Positions 9,074-17,438 of a DNA stretch of 64,000 nt are shown piece after piece. The notes under the pieces were generated by a model. The model did not search any database, was not told the origin of the DNA, and saw nothing but the letters and a program-made list of their open reading frames with translations. The position numbers and the translations under genes were made by a program. How positions within the stretch are numbered: position 1 is the stretch's first letter; the number at the start of each line of letters is the position of its first letter. Source of the stretch: an uncultured Candidatus Saccharibacteria bacterium (GTDB lineage Bacteria; Patescibacteriota; Saccharimonadia; Saccharimonadales; Saccharimonadaceae); NCBI GenBank assembly GCA_946222005.1, contig CAMIHP010000002.1, forward strand, positions 62,001 to 126,000, in the 5' to 3' direction.

Positions 9074-9826
9074 ATGTCCAATAAAAAACCAAACGATAAC
9101 AGCAAACTAAGCTTCCGCACCATCCTCTTCCGTAGTATTCTCTACGTGATTATCATTCCGACAGTTATCATGTTGGTAATATTTGGTATATTCTACACAA
9201 AATCTACTATTGATGATCATATTGCTCAATCACATATGCGGTCATACCTCAAACGTAAGTATGGCCAAGAATTTATAGTAGAGAATTATCGAATCGAGGG
9301 GGCTGGCCTTGGAGTAGATGGTGTTGCCAAGGCTGAGGCGTATGCTAAAAGTGACCACACGATTCGATTTATGGTGAAGGGGTTTCCGGGGGACAGTCCA
9401 TACAGTAATAACTATTGGGATGGATACCCCGATATGACATGGGCAAAACACCTCAAAAAGGATATTGATCCTATGATAAAAAACGTATTTGGTGCCGACA
9501 CATCGCTCGCATCAATAGAAGTTTACAGTATACCTGCAGTGAACCAAAGGATAGGAAAAGAAATACCATTGTATCGTGATGCCTTCCAGCGATTTGGTAA
9601 AGATATACATGTCGCTGTACGTATAAAGAGTAGGGTTGTCCATAATGATGTAGCCGCACAGATATACCAGATAATCGTCAAGCTGCGAGAGTTCGGTGTG
9701 TCGCTATCTATTAATTATGAGAACCCCATGGTATATGTTGCATTAGTCGAAGAAACAAGTATACGCGGTATACATTCACCACAGGATGTAAGGAAATATA
9801 TAGAAATGAAGGGGGAAAAGCTATGA
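9074..9826 (+). CDS. Paralogue 2 of four: anchored extracytoplasmic protein
   Basis: This 250-residue relative of paralogue 1 has the same KLSFRTILFRSILYV segment, a single N-terminal membrane helix, then YLKRKYGQEFIVE and GAGLGVDG. The rest is divergent, with mostly charged, soluble sequence. The start is ATG 9074; TTG 9059 is in frame upstream. It has its own copy of the repeated promoter block. Its TGA overlaps the ATG of a second lipase remnant (ATGA at 9823), the coupling expected of a former two-gene operon. Function is unknown; immunity or adaptor for the lipase is the working idea. Confidence 0.8.
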   Translation: MSNKKPNDNSKLSFRTILFRSILYVIIIPTVIMLVIFGIFYTKSTIDDHIAQSHMRSYLKRKYGQEFIVENYRIEGAGLGVDGVAKAEAYAKSDHTIRFMVKGFPGDSPYSNNYWDGYPDMTWAKHLKKDIDPMIKNVFGADTSLASIEVYSIPAVNQRIGKEIPLYRDAFQRFGKDIHVAVRIKSRVVHNDVAAQIYQIIVKLREFGVSLSINYENPMVYVALVEETSIRGIHSPQDVRKYIEMKGEKL

Positions 9827-10040
9827 AAATAGAACAATGCTTGGTGTTAAGCTCATTATCTTAATAGTACATCCCTAAGTAGTTTTGCCTCTAGCAGCGA
9901 GAAGCCACCATTGAGGCGCTCATAAAACAGGGAAAAATTGACAATTATCGCCATAGCGATGGATCTATTTCTCTCGAATGCAAACCCCTCTCCTCTCTCA
10001 TATCTTGACACCTCATCAACGCTACGACTTTCAGAGTAAG
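9823..10040 (+). pseudogene. Decayed lipase 5' region (copy 2)
   Basis: The remnant begins with ATG overlapping the paralogue 2 stop and reads IEQCLVLSSLS before a stop, matching EQFLTLSSLA of the intact lipase. About 110 bases on, an open stretch reads DGSISLECKPLSSLIS, a stop codon, then HLINATT. The intact gene has LELKPLSSLASWHLINATT at residues 40-58, so the tryptophan codon has become TGA. Frame breaks and the missing remainder (about 800 codons) make it a clear pseudogene fragment. It ends before the promoter of paralogue 3. Confidence 0.78.
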
Positions 10041-10118
10041 AAGAATAACTCAATAGTTCTGCATTTGTGCTACAATAGTCGCGTAGCCAAAAAATAGGGG
10101 TTGTTGGGAGAAGAGAAT

Positions 10119-10859
10119 ATGTCCAAGAAGGAACTAAATAATAACACCAAACTAAGCTTCCGTACCATTCTTCTCCGTGGTATTCTCTATGTCATCATTA
10201 TTCCAACGGCTGTTATGATTCTCCTTATTGGTGGATTCTATCTCAAGGCCGATATTGAGGCGAATCAAGCTCAAGCAACAATGAAAACTTATTTACAAAA
10301 CAAATATAATGAGGAATTCATCGTTGAGAAACCAGAGCGGAAGAGCAGTGGCCTCGGCGTAGAGGGAGTACTAGCTGCCAATGCTTACCCTATACGGGAT
10401 CCTCATATACGATTTTCTGTAAACACCTCATCGAATGGCAATCAAGATAACTATCCAGGTGTAATATGGTCCCGCTCTCAGAATGATAAGTTAATAAAGG
10501 ATCATATCATAAATAACTCATGGGCGCAGACCGACATCACTGTCAGTCTTGCAGACAATACAGCACAGTCGCTGAGCGGTACACCTAAAACATACGAAGA
10601 AGCGATAGCGTCTTATGGAAAAGATATTCACTACATAATAAGTGTTAATCGTAATACAAATCAATTGGCTGTCGATAACCGGGATCGGTACTATCTCATA
10701 AGCCTTATTAGATATATCAATCAGCAAAAAGTTGGCTACCGTATTATACATTACAGCATACATGATACGAAGATGGACGCAGACATAGTGTGCAATATAC
10801 AGGTAGAAGGTACGCGTCTATTAGATGAAAAACAAGCCAATGAATGCTTTAGAAAATAA
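10119..10859 (+). CDS. Paralogue 3 of four: anchored extracytoplasmic protein
   Basis: This 246-residue protein is closest to paralogue 1 by eye over the first ~110 residues (LNNNTKLSFRTILLR, YLQNKYNEEFIVEKPER, GLGVEG). It has one membrane helix and a predicted extracytoplasmic C-terminal domain. It is driven by the third promoter copy (TGCTACAAT). Paralogue 4 follows after 3 bases with no promoter, so paralogues 3 and 4 and the intact lipase form one operon. The start is ATG 10119; TTG 10101 is an in-frame alternative. Confidence 0.8.
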   Translation: MSKKELNNNTKLSFRTILLRGILYVIIIPTAVMILLIGGFYLKADIEANQAQATMKTYLQNKYNEEFIVEKPERKSSGLGVEGVLAANAYPIRDPHIRFSVNTSSNGNQDNYPGVIWSRSQNDKLIKDHIINNSWAQTDITVSLADNTAQSLSGTPKTYEEAIASYGKDIHYIISVNRNTNQLAVDNRDRYYLISLIRYINQQKVGYRIIHYSIHDTKMDADIVCNIQVEGTRLLDEKQANECFRK

Positions 10860-10877
10860 GGGGTGGGGACAGAAAAC

Positions 10878-11639
10878 ATGCACGAGAAAGAACCAGACGA
10901 GAATAATAGGCTAAGCTTTCGCACCATCCTCTTTCGTGGTATCCTCCGCGTTATCATTATTCCGACATGCGTCATACTTCTATTAACTGGTGCATTAATC
11001 GGTATATTTCATATTAAGTATCTTATAGAGGCTCATCAAGCTCAGGCTGAAATGCGCGCCTACCTAGAGAAAAAATATCACCAGCACTTCATTATCAAGA
11101 ACTATCGAATTGAAGGAGGAGGATTCGCAAGAAGAGGCGGCAAAGTTGCAGATGCACATAGAGAGGGTAGTTCTTATACCTTTCGTGTTTTAGAGAAAGA
11201 TCACCGGCTCTATCGTGATAACTACCTCTCAGCACTTTACAATGAGCAGGAAGAAAAAGATCTTACCAAGATGGTTAAAAAATTGTCTATACCTGCAGTA
11301 AAATATATGCCAGATATTACAATTGCTCCTGATGTAGCTGATGGGATACAGGGTACGCCAGCTTTTGCTGAGATGTTGCAAAAGTATGGAGACCATATTA
11401 TATATGAAGTATCTATTGTTGTAGTAGGGGATCAGGTAAAAGAAGAAGATGTCCAAAACGTAAGAAAACTTATGGAGTATGCCCAATCAAAAAACCCGAG
11501 AAGTTATGCTGTGAGATATGTTGTAAATAGCAGAACTGAAGATGCACGATATATTTGTCAGGAGTATGGAGGTATAAGCGAGAAAACGGCGCAAGAAACT
11601 TCTAAGGATTGCTTTAAAAAGAGTAAGGGAAGGATATAG
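10878..11639 (+). CDS. Paralogue 4 of four: anchored extracytoplasmic protein coupled to the lipase
   Basis: This 253-residue protein shares LSFRTILFRGILRVIIIPT and YLEKKYHQHFIIKNYRIEG with paralogue 2 in particular. The GLGVxG motif is replaced by an Arg/Gly-rich GGGFARRGG. One N-terminal membrane helix is present. It ends 2 bases before the lipase start, so it is the direct operon partner of the only intact lipase. If the family is protective, this copy would be the cognate one. Start is ATG 10878 (GTG 10863 possible). Confidence 0.8.
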   Translation: MHEKEPDENNRLSFRTILFRGILRVIIIPTCVILLLTGALIGIFHIKYLIEAHQAQAEMRAYLEKKYHQHFIIKNYRIEGGGFARRGGKVADAHREGSSYTFRVLEKDHRLYRDNYLSALYNEQEEKDLTKMVKKLSIPAVKYMPDITIAPDVADGIQGTPAFAEMLQKYGDHIIYEVSIVVVGDQVKEEDVQNVRKLMEYAQSKNPRSYAVRYVVNSRTEDARYICQEYGGISEKTAQETSKDCFKKSKGRI

Positions 11640-11641
11640 TA

Positions 11642-14230
11642 ATGGTAAAAGACGAACAGTTTTTAACTTTGAGCTCATTGGCATATGAGCCGTTTTCTGA
11701 TAATGATATCAACAAATCTTTAAAAGAAATTATTAAGAAAGTACCTAGAAACAACCGTCTTGAACTTAAACCTCTCTCCTCCCTCGCATCCTGGCACCTC
11801 ATTAACGCCACAACCACTTCATCTGGTATGTCGGCTATTGCTGTGCAAGATCCAGCCACCAAGGACATTGTCTTTGCCTATCGCGGAACGGATATTGATA
11901 AGAATATCTGGGAGGCGATGAAAGATATTGAGTCGGATATTGCGATTGCATCGAGTGGAAATGTTTTTGTGCAGGATGGGCTGAACCAATTCCACGATGC
12001 TTACACCTTCTATACCGAGACGATCAAGAAAGTTGGTGGCGGTGCTCATGTAGGCACCAAGAGCTTCACTGGCCATTCACTCGGTGGTGGACTAGCGCAG
12101 TATATGGCGTATAAAACTGGTGGTGCATATAAGACGGTCACCTTCGACGCGGTAGGGATTGGCCAAGTGCTGAAGAATGTCAACCCGCGGGACTATGATA
12201 CCTCAGTAACGGACTACACCAATGAGCACGATATCATTGGTATGTATGGTGTGCAGCTGGGCCGCACAGTGTACATTAAGGATATGAACAGTGATGAGCT
12301 GCGTAAGAAGGACCGTGACTATGTGACAATACTGCAGTATGCGCAGGGTGCCATTGCTGTGGCGGCACGCAATGGCGAGCATGCCTCAGCAATGGGGTGG
12401 ATGGCAGCTGCAAGCATAGCATCGCTCGGGTATGCAGTGAATCGCACTAGCCAAGAGCTAGCTTTCGATGCACATCGTCCAAGTAGTTTATTAACTGATG
12501 ATGGTACGCTAGCAGCCACTGTACCGCAGGGAGACTCCATCACGAATACATTGGCTGGCGCACTTCGTACAACACTGGAAGTATATACCGGTATTGCCAA
12601 TGGTGTTCATTTCATCGTTGTTGAGATTCCAAGTGCTACAGCTGAAGAGCTTGTGCGAATAACGCTCTCTGTCGCTGAAAGTGGTAAGAAGATCATAGTC
12701 GATGTAGCACAGGTGATTCGCGATCAGGTGAATATCCTTACCTCTAGTGTATATGAAACAAGCCGGATTATGGGTGAGCAAGCCGATGCCTTTGCTCGTG
12801 TGCTGATGACACAACTTGCTGGGGCTACGCAATGGACAACTTCGCTCCGCCTCGACATTGCCGTGCTGAGTGCACTGAGTGGTGCGGCCAGAATAACGCG
12901 CGATACACTTGCTGCTATAGTAGAGACACCTGATGCGATGACACGTTGGCTGCAGATGGTCTTTGGTGCAAGTGCACATGTCGTTGGTACAGCAGCAGAC
13001 GATTCTATTGATGGTTATGATCATATCCCAGACTATGGCGTGACGAAGCGTGCGGTCTATGTAGAGGGCCGAGAAGGGAATGATTACGTAACAGGAACGA
13101 ATTCTGATGATACATTGATGGGTGATGCAGGGAATGACACTATCATGGGCAAAGGTGGTAATGATATGATTTTTGGCGGTGATGGTGACGATTCTCTATA
13201 TGGTGATGGTGGTAGTGATACAATTTTTGGCGGTGCTGGCGATGACAACCTTAATGGTTCAGAAGGTGATTCTAATAAGCTCTATGGTGGCGCAGGTGAT
13301 GATGGAATAAATGGTTCCGGGTTGATTGTTGGCGGCGCAGGTGATGACCGGATCGACTCTCAATTTGGGAACGATACATATATCTATAACCGCGGTGATG
13401 GTAATGACACGATTAGCGACTTTGGCGGCATTGACACTGTACGGTTTGGTGCGGGTATCGTGCCAAGCGGTGTAACGGCACGCTATGAGAGCCGCCCGTA
13501 TGGCGCGCCAGGCAATGATTATGATCTTGTCTTAGATATAAAAGGCTCTGGTAGTATTCGCATCAAAGACTATTATGGTTCGAGTGACTGGGCAGGACGG
13601 AACCGTCCCGTACCGGGTCATCGTGTCGAGCGCTTTGTTTTTGCAGATGGCACCGTGTGGGATGAGCAGGCAATCCGCACCATGACGCATAACTTACAAG
13701 GAACAGCTGACGATGATTCTATTGACGCCTTTGATGATGATGGTATCACGGTACATAGTGGAGCTGGTAACGACACGGTGCGTGGCGCGAGGCAAGACGC
13801 AAATGTGCTCTATGGGGACGACGGTGATGACAGCCTCATTGGTGGTGAGAAAAATGATATGCTGACTGGTGGGCAGGGTAATGATGTGTTGTATGGTGCA
13901 GGTGGCAACGATATCTATACCTTCAAGCGAGGGGATGGTGTTGACACGATAAGTGATGATGACGGCGTTGACACACTGCAGTTTGGCGAAGGCATTAATC
14001 CGCGTGATGTGACTGTTCGACGTATCCATCTTTCATCATATGAAAGTCTCGAGCTTGCTATCACGGGTACAGGTGATAAAATCATTATCCAAGGATATTT
14101 TGGCTCGTACTCATACGACGGGCTGCATGAGAGCACAAGCCAGCAGATCGAAAAAGTGGTTTTTGCTGATGGTACGGTATGGACACCGGAGATAATCGCG
14201 CAAATGCTTGTAGAGCACACGAGTGAATAG
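11642..14230 (+). CDS. Lipase-like alpha/beta hydrolase with C-terminal RTX calcium-binding repeats
   Basis: This 862-residue protein has no signal peptide. The N-terminal ~300 residues are a class-3/Mbeg1-like lipase domain: FAYRGTD at ~78-84, nucleophile elbow GHSLGG at 144-149 (Ser146), a probable acid residue in TNEHDIIG, and His in GEHAS. A helical linker spans ~300-460. Two blocks of RTX nonapeptides (GGxGxDxLx type) lie at ~475-580 and ~683-760; each is followed by a GNDTYIYNRGDGNDTIS-like unit typical of haemolysin-type proteins. RTX repeats fold in calcium outside the cell and are classically exported by type I secretion through the C-terminus; no such exporter is in this window. Likely a secreted lipase/phospholipase effector. 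Substrate and target are unknown. Confidence 0.88.
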   Translation: MVKDEQFLTLSSLAYEPFSDNDINKSLKEIIKKVPRNNRLELKPLSSLASWHLINATTTSSGMSAIAVQDPATKDIVFAYRGTDIDKNIWEAMKDIESDIAIASSGNVFVQDGLNQFHDAYTFYTETIKKVGGGAHVGTKSFTGHSLGGGLAQYMAYKTGGAYKTVTFDAVGIGQVLKNVNPRDYDTSVTDYTNEHDIIGMYGVQLGRTVYIKDMNSDELRKKDRDYVTILQYAQGAIAVAARNGEHASAMGWMAAASIASLGYAVNRTSQELAFDAHRPSSLLTDDGTLAATVPQGDSITNTLAGALRTTLEVYTGIANGVHFIVVEIPSATAEELVRITLSVAESGKKIIVDVAQVIRDQVNILTSSVYETSRIMGEQADAFARVLMTQLAGATQWTTSLRLDIAVLSALSGAARITRDTLAAIVETPDAMTRWLQMVFGASAHVVGTAADDSIDGYDHIPDYGVTKRAVYVEGREGNDYVTGTNSDDTLMGDAGNDTIMGKGGNDMIFGGDGDDSLYGDGGSDTIFGGAGDDNLNGSEGDSNKLYGGAGDDGINGSGLIVGGAGDDRIDSQFGNDTYIYNRGDGNDTISDFGGIDTVRFGAGIVPSGVTARYESRPYGAPGNDYDLVLDIKGSGSIRIKDYYGSSDWAGRNRPVPGHRVERFVFADGTVWDEQAIRTMTHNLQGTADDDSIDAFDDDGITVHSGAGNDTVRGARQDANVLYGDDGDDSLIGGEKNDMLTGGQGNDVLYGAGGNDIYTFKRGDGVDTISDDDGVDTLQFGEGINPRDVTVRRIHLSSYESLELAITGTGDKIIIQGYFGSYSYDGLHESTSQQIEKVVFADGTVWTPEIIAQMLVEHTSE

Positions 14231-14471
14231 CGTATAACCTCTGTCTTGGCTCCATCTCATCTGTTGTATTAGCTTTATTGTCTTTATATTGGTAGGCTAG
14301 ATGGTTTGGGCTACTTTCTCAATATTGGTGCTTAGGCAGAATACTAGCTTTCATAACTTCCTAGAGGAAGAATAAGACAGCGAGAAATAATAAATGGGCT
14401 GATATGAGCACGTCGCCTCTGCAGGAGTCTCTTTAAGCTAGCTTTCATCTCTCTCCTGCACAATACCACAC
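14231..14471 (+). other. Intergenic stretch after the lipase
   Basis: AT-rich, 241 bases. I see no gene, no convincing terminator after the lipase and no clear promoter for the glycosyltransferase beyond a CACAAT near 14459. Confidence 0.5.
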
Positions 14472-15200
14472 ATGAAAACAGCAACCATGACCCAATCAGC
14501 CGGAGCGGTAGAGGCACCCGCTGCGCCAGTGCTGCGTGCGCTTAATCCGCGAATGCTCAGCATCGATATTGTGCTGCCAGTGCTTAATGAGGTGCATGTT
14601 ATTGCGCGCTCGGTGAGCACGTTGCACGCGTATTTATCACAGCATGTGCCGCATCGCTGGCGCATCATTATTGCCGACAATGGCAGCACGGACGGCACAG
14701 CGGAAGCGGCGCACCAATTGGCGGTACGTTACCCCGAGGTGTGGCTCATCCAGCTTAGCGAGAAAGGCCGCGGCCGGGCTCTCAAGCAAGCGTGGCTACA
14801 GAGCTCGGCTGATATTCTGGCCTACATGGATATCGACCTCTCTACCAATTTAGACAGCTTCGTGTCAATGATCACCCCGCTGATTATGGGTGAGGCAGCT
14901 GTGGCGACGGGCTCGCGCCTAATGAAGCAGTCGCGCACAAGCCGCGGCTTCAAGCGTGACACTATCTCGCGTTGCTACAACTGGATTATTCGCCGGACGA
15001 TGAAGACAAAATTTGTCGATGCCCAGTGCGGTTTCAAGACGATTCGGCGCGATGCGGCACGCAAGATTCTGCCTCGCATCAAGGATACTGGCTGGTTTTT
15101 TGATACCGAGCTGCTCGTCAAGGCAGAGTACGCTGGCTACACCATCCACGAGGAGCCAGTTTTTGGGCTGGCTCTCTATTATTTCTTTTATCTCAACTAA
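14472..15200 (+). CDS. Family 2 glycosyltransferase (dolichyl-phosphate-mannose-synthase-like)
   Basis: This GT-A fold enzyme likely transfers a sugar to a polyprenyl phosphate or glycan acceptor at the membrane. It shows DIVLPVLNE, IIADNGSTDGT, the DxD-type YMDIDLSTN, RGFKRDTISRCYNWIIR and CGFKTIRRDAA. Homologues normally continue after HEEPV with W-x-D-DPxSRV; here HEEPV is followed by a short hydrophobic tail and stop. The C-terminus therefore looks truncated or replaced close to the border with the convergent NUDIX gene. At 242 residues the catalytic core is intact. Donor and acceptor are unknown. Confidence 0.85.
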   Translation: MKTATMTQSAGAVEAPAAPVLRALNPRMLSIDIVLPVLNEVHVIARSVSTLHAYLSQHVPHRWRIIIADNGSTDGTAEAAHQLAVRYPEVWLIQLSEKGRGRALKQAWLQSSADILAYMDIDLSTNLDSFVSMITPLIMGEAAVATGSRLMKQSRTSRGFKRDTISRCYNWIIRRTMKTKFVDAQCGFKTIRRDAARKILPRIKDTGWFFDTELLVKAEYAGYTIHEEPVFGLALYYFFYLN

Positions 15201-15208
15201 CGCAAAGC

Positions 15209-15709
15209 CTACTTGTGGCGCATTGCCAGGCCAGCGCGGAGCGTCTCATGATAAAACGGTAGCAGCGGCAGAGCATCGATCGCGGTGAGTGGATACCACG
15301 CCGCTGCGCTATTTTCGGTATTAAGCCGAGGCGTTATGCGCTGCGCACATTCAACGAGCACCGGATACACATACCACTGGCGGCTATGCGCTGCATCGAT
15401 CTGCATCAGGGGCTGCTGCGCCACCACGATAGTGGTCCCTCGCGGGTCAATGCCTAGCTCCTCGGCCAGTTCTTGCCCAGCTAGTACCGTAATGCTCGTA
15501 TCGGTTCGGTCGATGAAGCCAGAGACGCCATTGAGCATATGCGGCTGCTCCACCTCTTGCTGGCTCCGCCGCACCAGTAAAATCTCATCACCGTAGCATA
15601 CCACGCAGTTGAAGACAAAGCAGATGGGCTGGCCAGTGTAGTCGATCCTTCCATCGGGCAGGCGTGGATAGTCTTTGGTTTGGTAGGCAATCATCGCAAG
15701 CGGATTCAT
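15209..15709 (-). CDS. NUDIX-fold protein with degenerate box
   Basis: This 166-residue protein has the NUDIX fold core (QPICFVFNCVVCYGDEILLVRR) and a box reading GFIDRTD...GQELAEELGI. The canonical GX5E...RE is changed to GX5D...QE while the EEL-G part is kept, so catalytic activity may be altered. Start is ATG 15709, with TGCTATACT on the minus strand ending 6 bases upstream (leaderless). The longer frame to 15805 is ignored. It is convergent with the truncated glycosyltransferase, 8 bases apart. Confidence 0.82.
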   Translation of the reverse strand: MNPLAMIAYQTKDYPRLPDGRIDYTGQPICFVFNCVVCYGDEILLVRRSQQEVEQPHMLNGVSGFIDRTDTSITVLAGQELAEELGIDPRGTTIVVAQQPLMQIDAAHSRQWYVYPVLVECAQRITPRLNTENSAAAWYPLTAIDALPLLPFYHETLRAGLAMRHK

Positions 15710-15910
15710 ATGATTAGTATAGCATAAGAGGAATGAACAGAGGTAGAAAATACTAATGCGTAAGTCATAATATACCCTGATATATTTGCCTTTTTGTCTA
15801 TACAAACCCTTGAGGAATGGCGTAATGAAGTAAAAAATCGAATTTTTAAGACTGCCCTAAGCCACGTCGTGCATACCACAGATACAACCATAAACAAGGA
15901 GTATACGACA

Positions 15911-16177
15911 ATGGCACAGCAACCAACTCTCACCACAGACGAAGCTCTCGTTTTGCAGCAGATCAACGAGCATGGCGAAGATGATGTGATTGGCCTAGAG
16001 CAGAGCCTGCGCATGAGCCGCCCAAAGCTTATGGCGCAACTCACTCACCTCAAGAACAAAGGGCTTATTACGGTCAAGATGACGACTGGTGATTGGCAGT
16101 GTGGTGAGCTATCTCCTCGCGGAGCACACCCTGCGGCCGATCCGCGCCAACATGCACGCTCAGACGCAGTTCGTTAG
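15911..16177 (+). pseudogene. Winged-helix domain protein, 3' end lost at a junction
   Basis: The start is ATG behind AAGGAG. Residues 1-58 form a MarR-like helix-turn-helix (DEALVLQQINEHGEDDV, LRMSRPKLMAQLTHLKNKGLI). After MTTGDW the frame runs through sequence that in the other frame encodes a histidine kinase, giving a low-complexity Pro/Arg tail. The last ~29 residues are thus out-of-frame kinase DNA. The simplest reading is a deletion that fused the 5' part of this gene to the interior of the kinase gene. Confidence 0.7.
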
Positions 16178-16841
16178 TGATGCCAGTCATGAGCTGCGCA
16201 CGCCGCTGACCGCGCTGCGTACTGCGAACGAAGTAGCGCTGCGCAACCCCAAGCTCACCTTGGCCGAGGCCCGCACCGTCATAGAAGCGAATGTGACCGA
16301 TGCGACGCGGCTGCAAACGCTAGCCAATACAATGCTTGGCTTGCTTCGGCACGACCGCTCGGTGGTGCAGCTGCAGCCAGTTGCTTTACAAACCGTGGTG
16401 AGTGAAGCGATGAACTTGGTGGTGGCACCTGCCCAAGCGAAGTCGATTGCCATTGATGACACCACGCCACCTTTGATGGTGCGGGCTCATCAGCAGCGTC
16501 TTGTTCAGCTCCTTACCATTTTGCTCGACAATGCCATCAAGTACAGCCCGGAGCATACCACCATCACCATCACCGCTGGGAGTACCAATCGCTGGGCTAG
16601 GGTGCAGATCATTGACCGAGGCATCGGGATGGACGCCGCCACGCAGCGTCAGATATTCCAGCGCTTCTACCGAGCCGACCAAGCTCGCACTGGTGGCCTA
16701 GGCCAGGGCTATGGCCTTGGGCTTGCGATTGCCCAGCAGATCATCACCGAGCATGGCGGCAAAATTACTGTCGACAGTACGCCTGGTAGTGGCACGACCT
16801 TTACGGTGAGCTTGCGCCTTGTGGGCAGGCAGAGTACGTAG
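16089..16841 (+). CDS. Sensor histidine kinase lacking its sensory N-terminus
   Basis: This is the kinase core of a two-component sensor: the end of a membrane helix (GSVVSYLLAEHTLRPI), H-box SDASHELRTPL with His34, N-box LLDNAIKYSPEHTT, G1 DRGIGMD, F-box IFQRFYRAD and G2 GYGLGLAIAQQI. The upstream frame closes at a stop overlapping 16080, so the first helix, sensor domain and normal start are gone. GTG 16089 is the only nearby start, inside the winged-helix gene. No response regulator is adjacent. It may be a truncated but folded kinase or a pseudogene; the catalytic motifs are undamaged. Confidence 0.8.
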   Translation: MIGSVVSYLLAEHTLRPIRANMHAQTQFVSDASHELRTPLTALRTANEVALRNPKLTLAEARTVIEANVTDATRLQTLANTMLGLLRHDRSVVQLQPVALQTVVSEAMNLVVAPAQAKSIAIDDTTPPLMVRAHQQRLVQLLTILLDNAIKYSPEHTTITITAGSTNRWARVQIIDRGIGMDAATQRQIFQRFYRADQARTGGLGQGYGLGLAIAQQIITEHGGKITVDSTPGSGTTFTVSLRLVGRQST

Positions 16842-16945
16842 TAGATAACGTTCTGTAGAAATAAAGAGCGGATGCTTGATAAATAAGCAAAGGCGCGTAT
16901 CAAACGGGGCTTGGATTAGCTGGTAGTAAGGGTATATGAGTTGTA

Positions 16946-17221
16946 TTACTTTTTGAGATCAGCTAAAAATTCTTCGGCAGAGTTAAACGGCTTACTCAAG
17001 TTATTATCAGTTGCTAGCGATGGCTCAATTTCAGTAAGCAGTGCTTTGAGTTGCGGCGTCGTTAGCTCAGGGGTATACGGCTCAATATGGCGAGTTGCAA
17101 CGATTTGCGTGAGGTAGCTGTTAATTAACGCGCTCAACGTTAGGCCAGCACTTTTTGCAACTTCCTGGGCTTGGCGCTTGATATTTTCATCTAATTTTAT
17201 ACGCGTTGTCACCATACTCAT
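16946..17221 (-). CDS. RelB/DinJ-family antitoxin, apparently without toxin
   Basis: This 91-residue protein has an N-terminal ribbon-helix-helix (TTRIKLDENIKRQAQEVAK then GLTLSALINSYL), diagnostic of RelB/DinJ antitoxins that bind operator DNA and neutralise RelE/YafQ mRNA interferases. The C-terminal ~40 residues, the toxin-binding part, end with SAEEFLADLKK. CATAAT lies 7 bases before ATG 17221. Toxins of this family normally follow directly; here the 104 bases downstream hold no gene and the kinase gene is convergent. It may act on a toxin elsewhere or be a relic. Confidence 0.82.
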   Translation of the reverse strand: MSMVTTRIKLDENIKRQAQEVAKSAGLTLSALINSYLTQIVATRHIEPYTPELTTPQLKALLTEIEPSLATDNNLSKPFNSAEEFLADLKK

Positions 17222-17405
17222 ACCACTGATTATGTACGAAGTAATATACTGCGTCAAGAACAGTGTTCTTTTCTTGTATCCTATTAGATAGCACACTCGA
17301 ACGAAGCTTATGCAAAAAATAGTGTGAACTGAGCACGAGAAAAGCGCGCGGCAATGCGATGGGTCTGCAAGATTTCACTTTAAGCTTCTTTTAACGCCCA
17401 TTCCC

Positions 17406-17411
17406 TATACT
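17406..17411 (+). promoter_or_regulatory. -10 box
   Basis: TATACT, 27 bases before ATG 17439, with AAAGGAG between them. This is a conventional leadered promoter, in contrast to the many leaderless ones. Confidence 0.55.
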
Positions 17412-17438
17412 CGAACCATAATAACGAAAGGAGTATGT

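Noticed and set aside
13081..13920. DNA tandem repeat or CRISPR-like array
   Set aside because: The periodicity is the 27-base coding repeat of RTX nonapeptides within the lipase gene, with no spacers.
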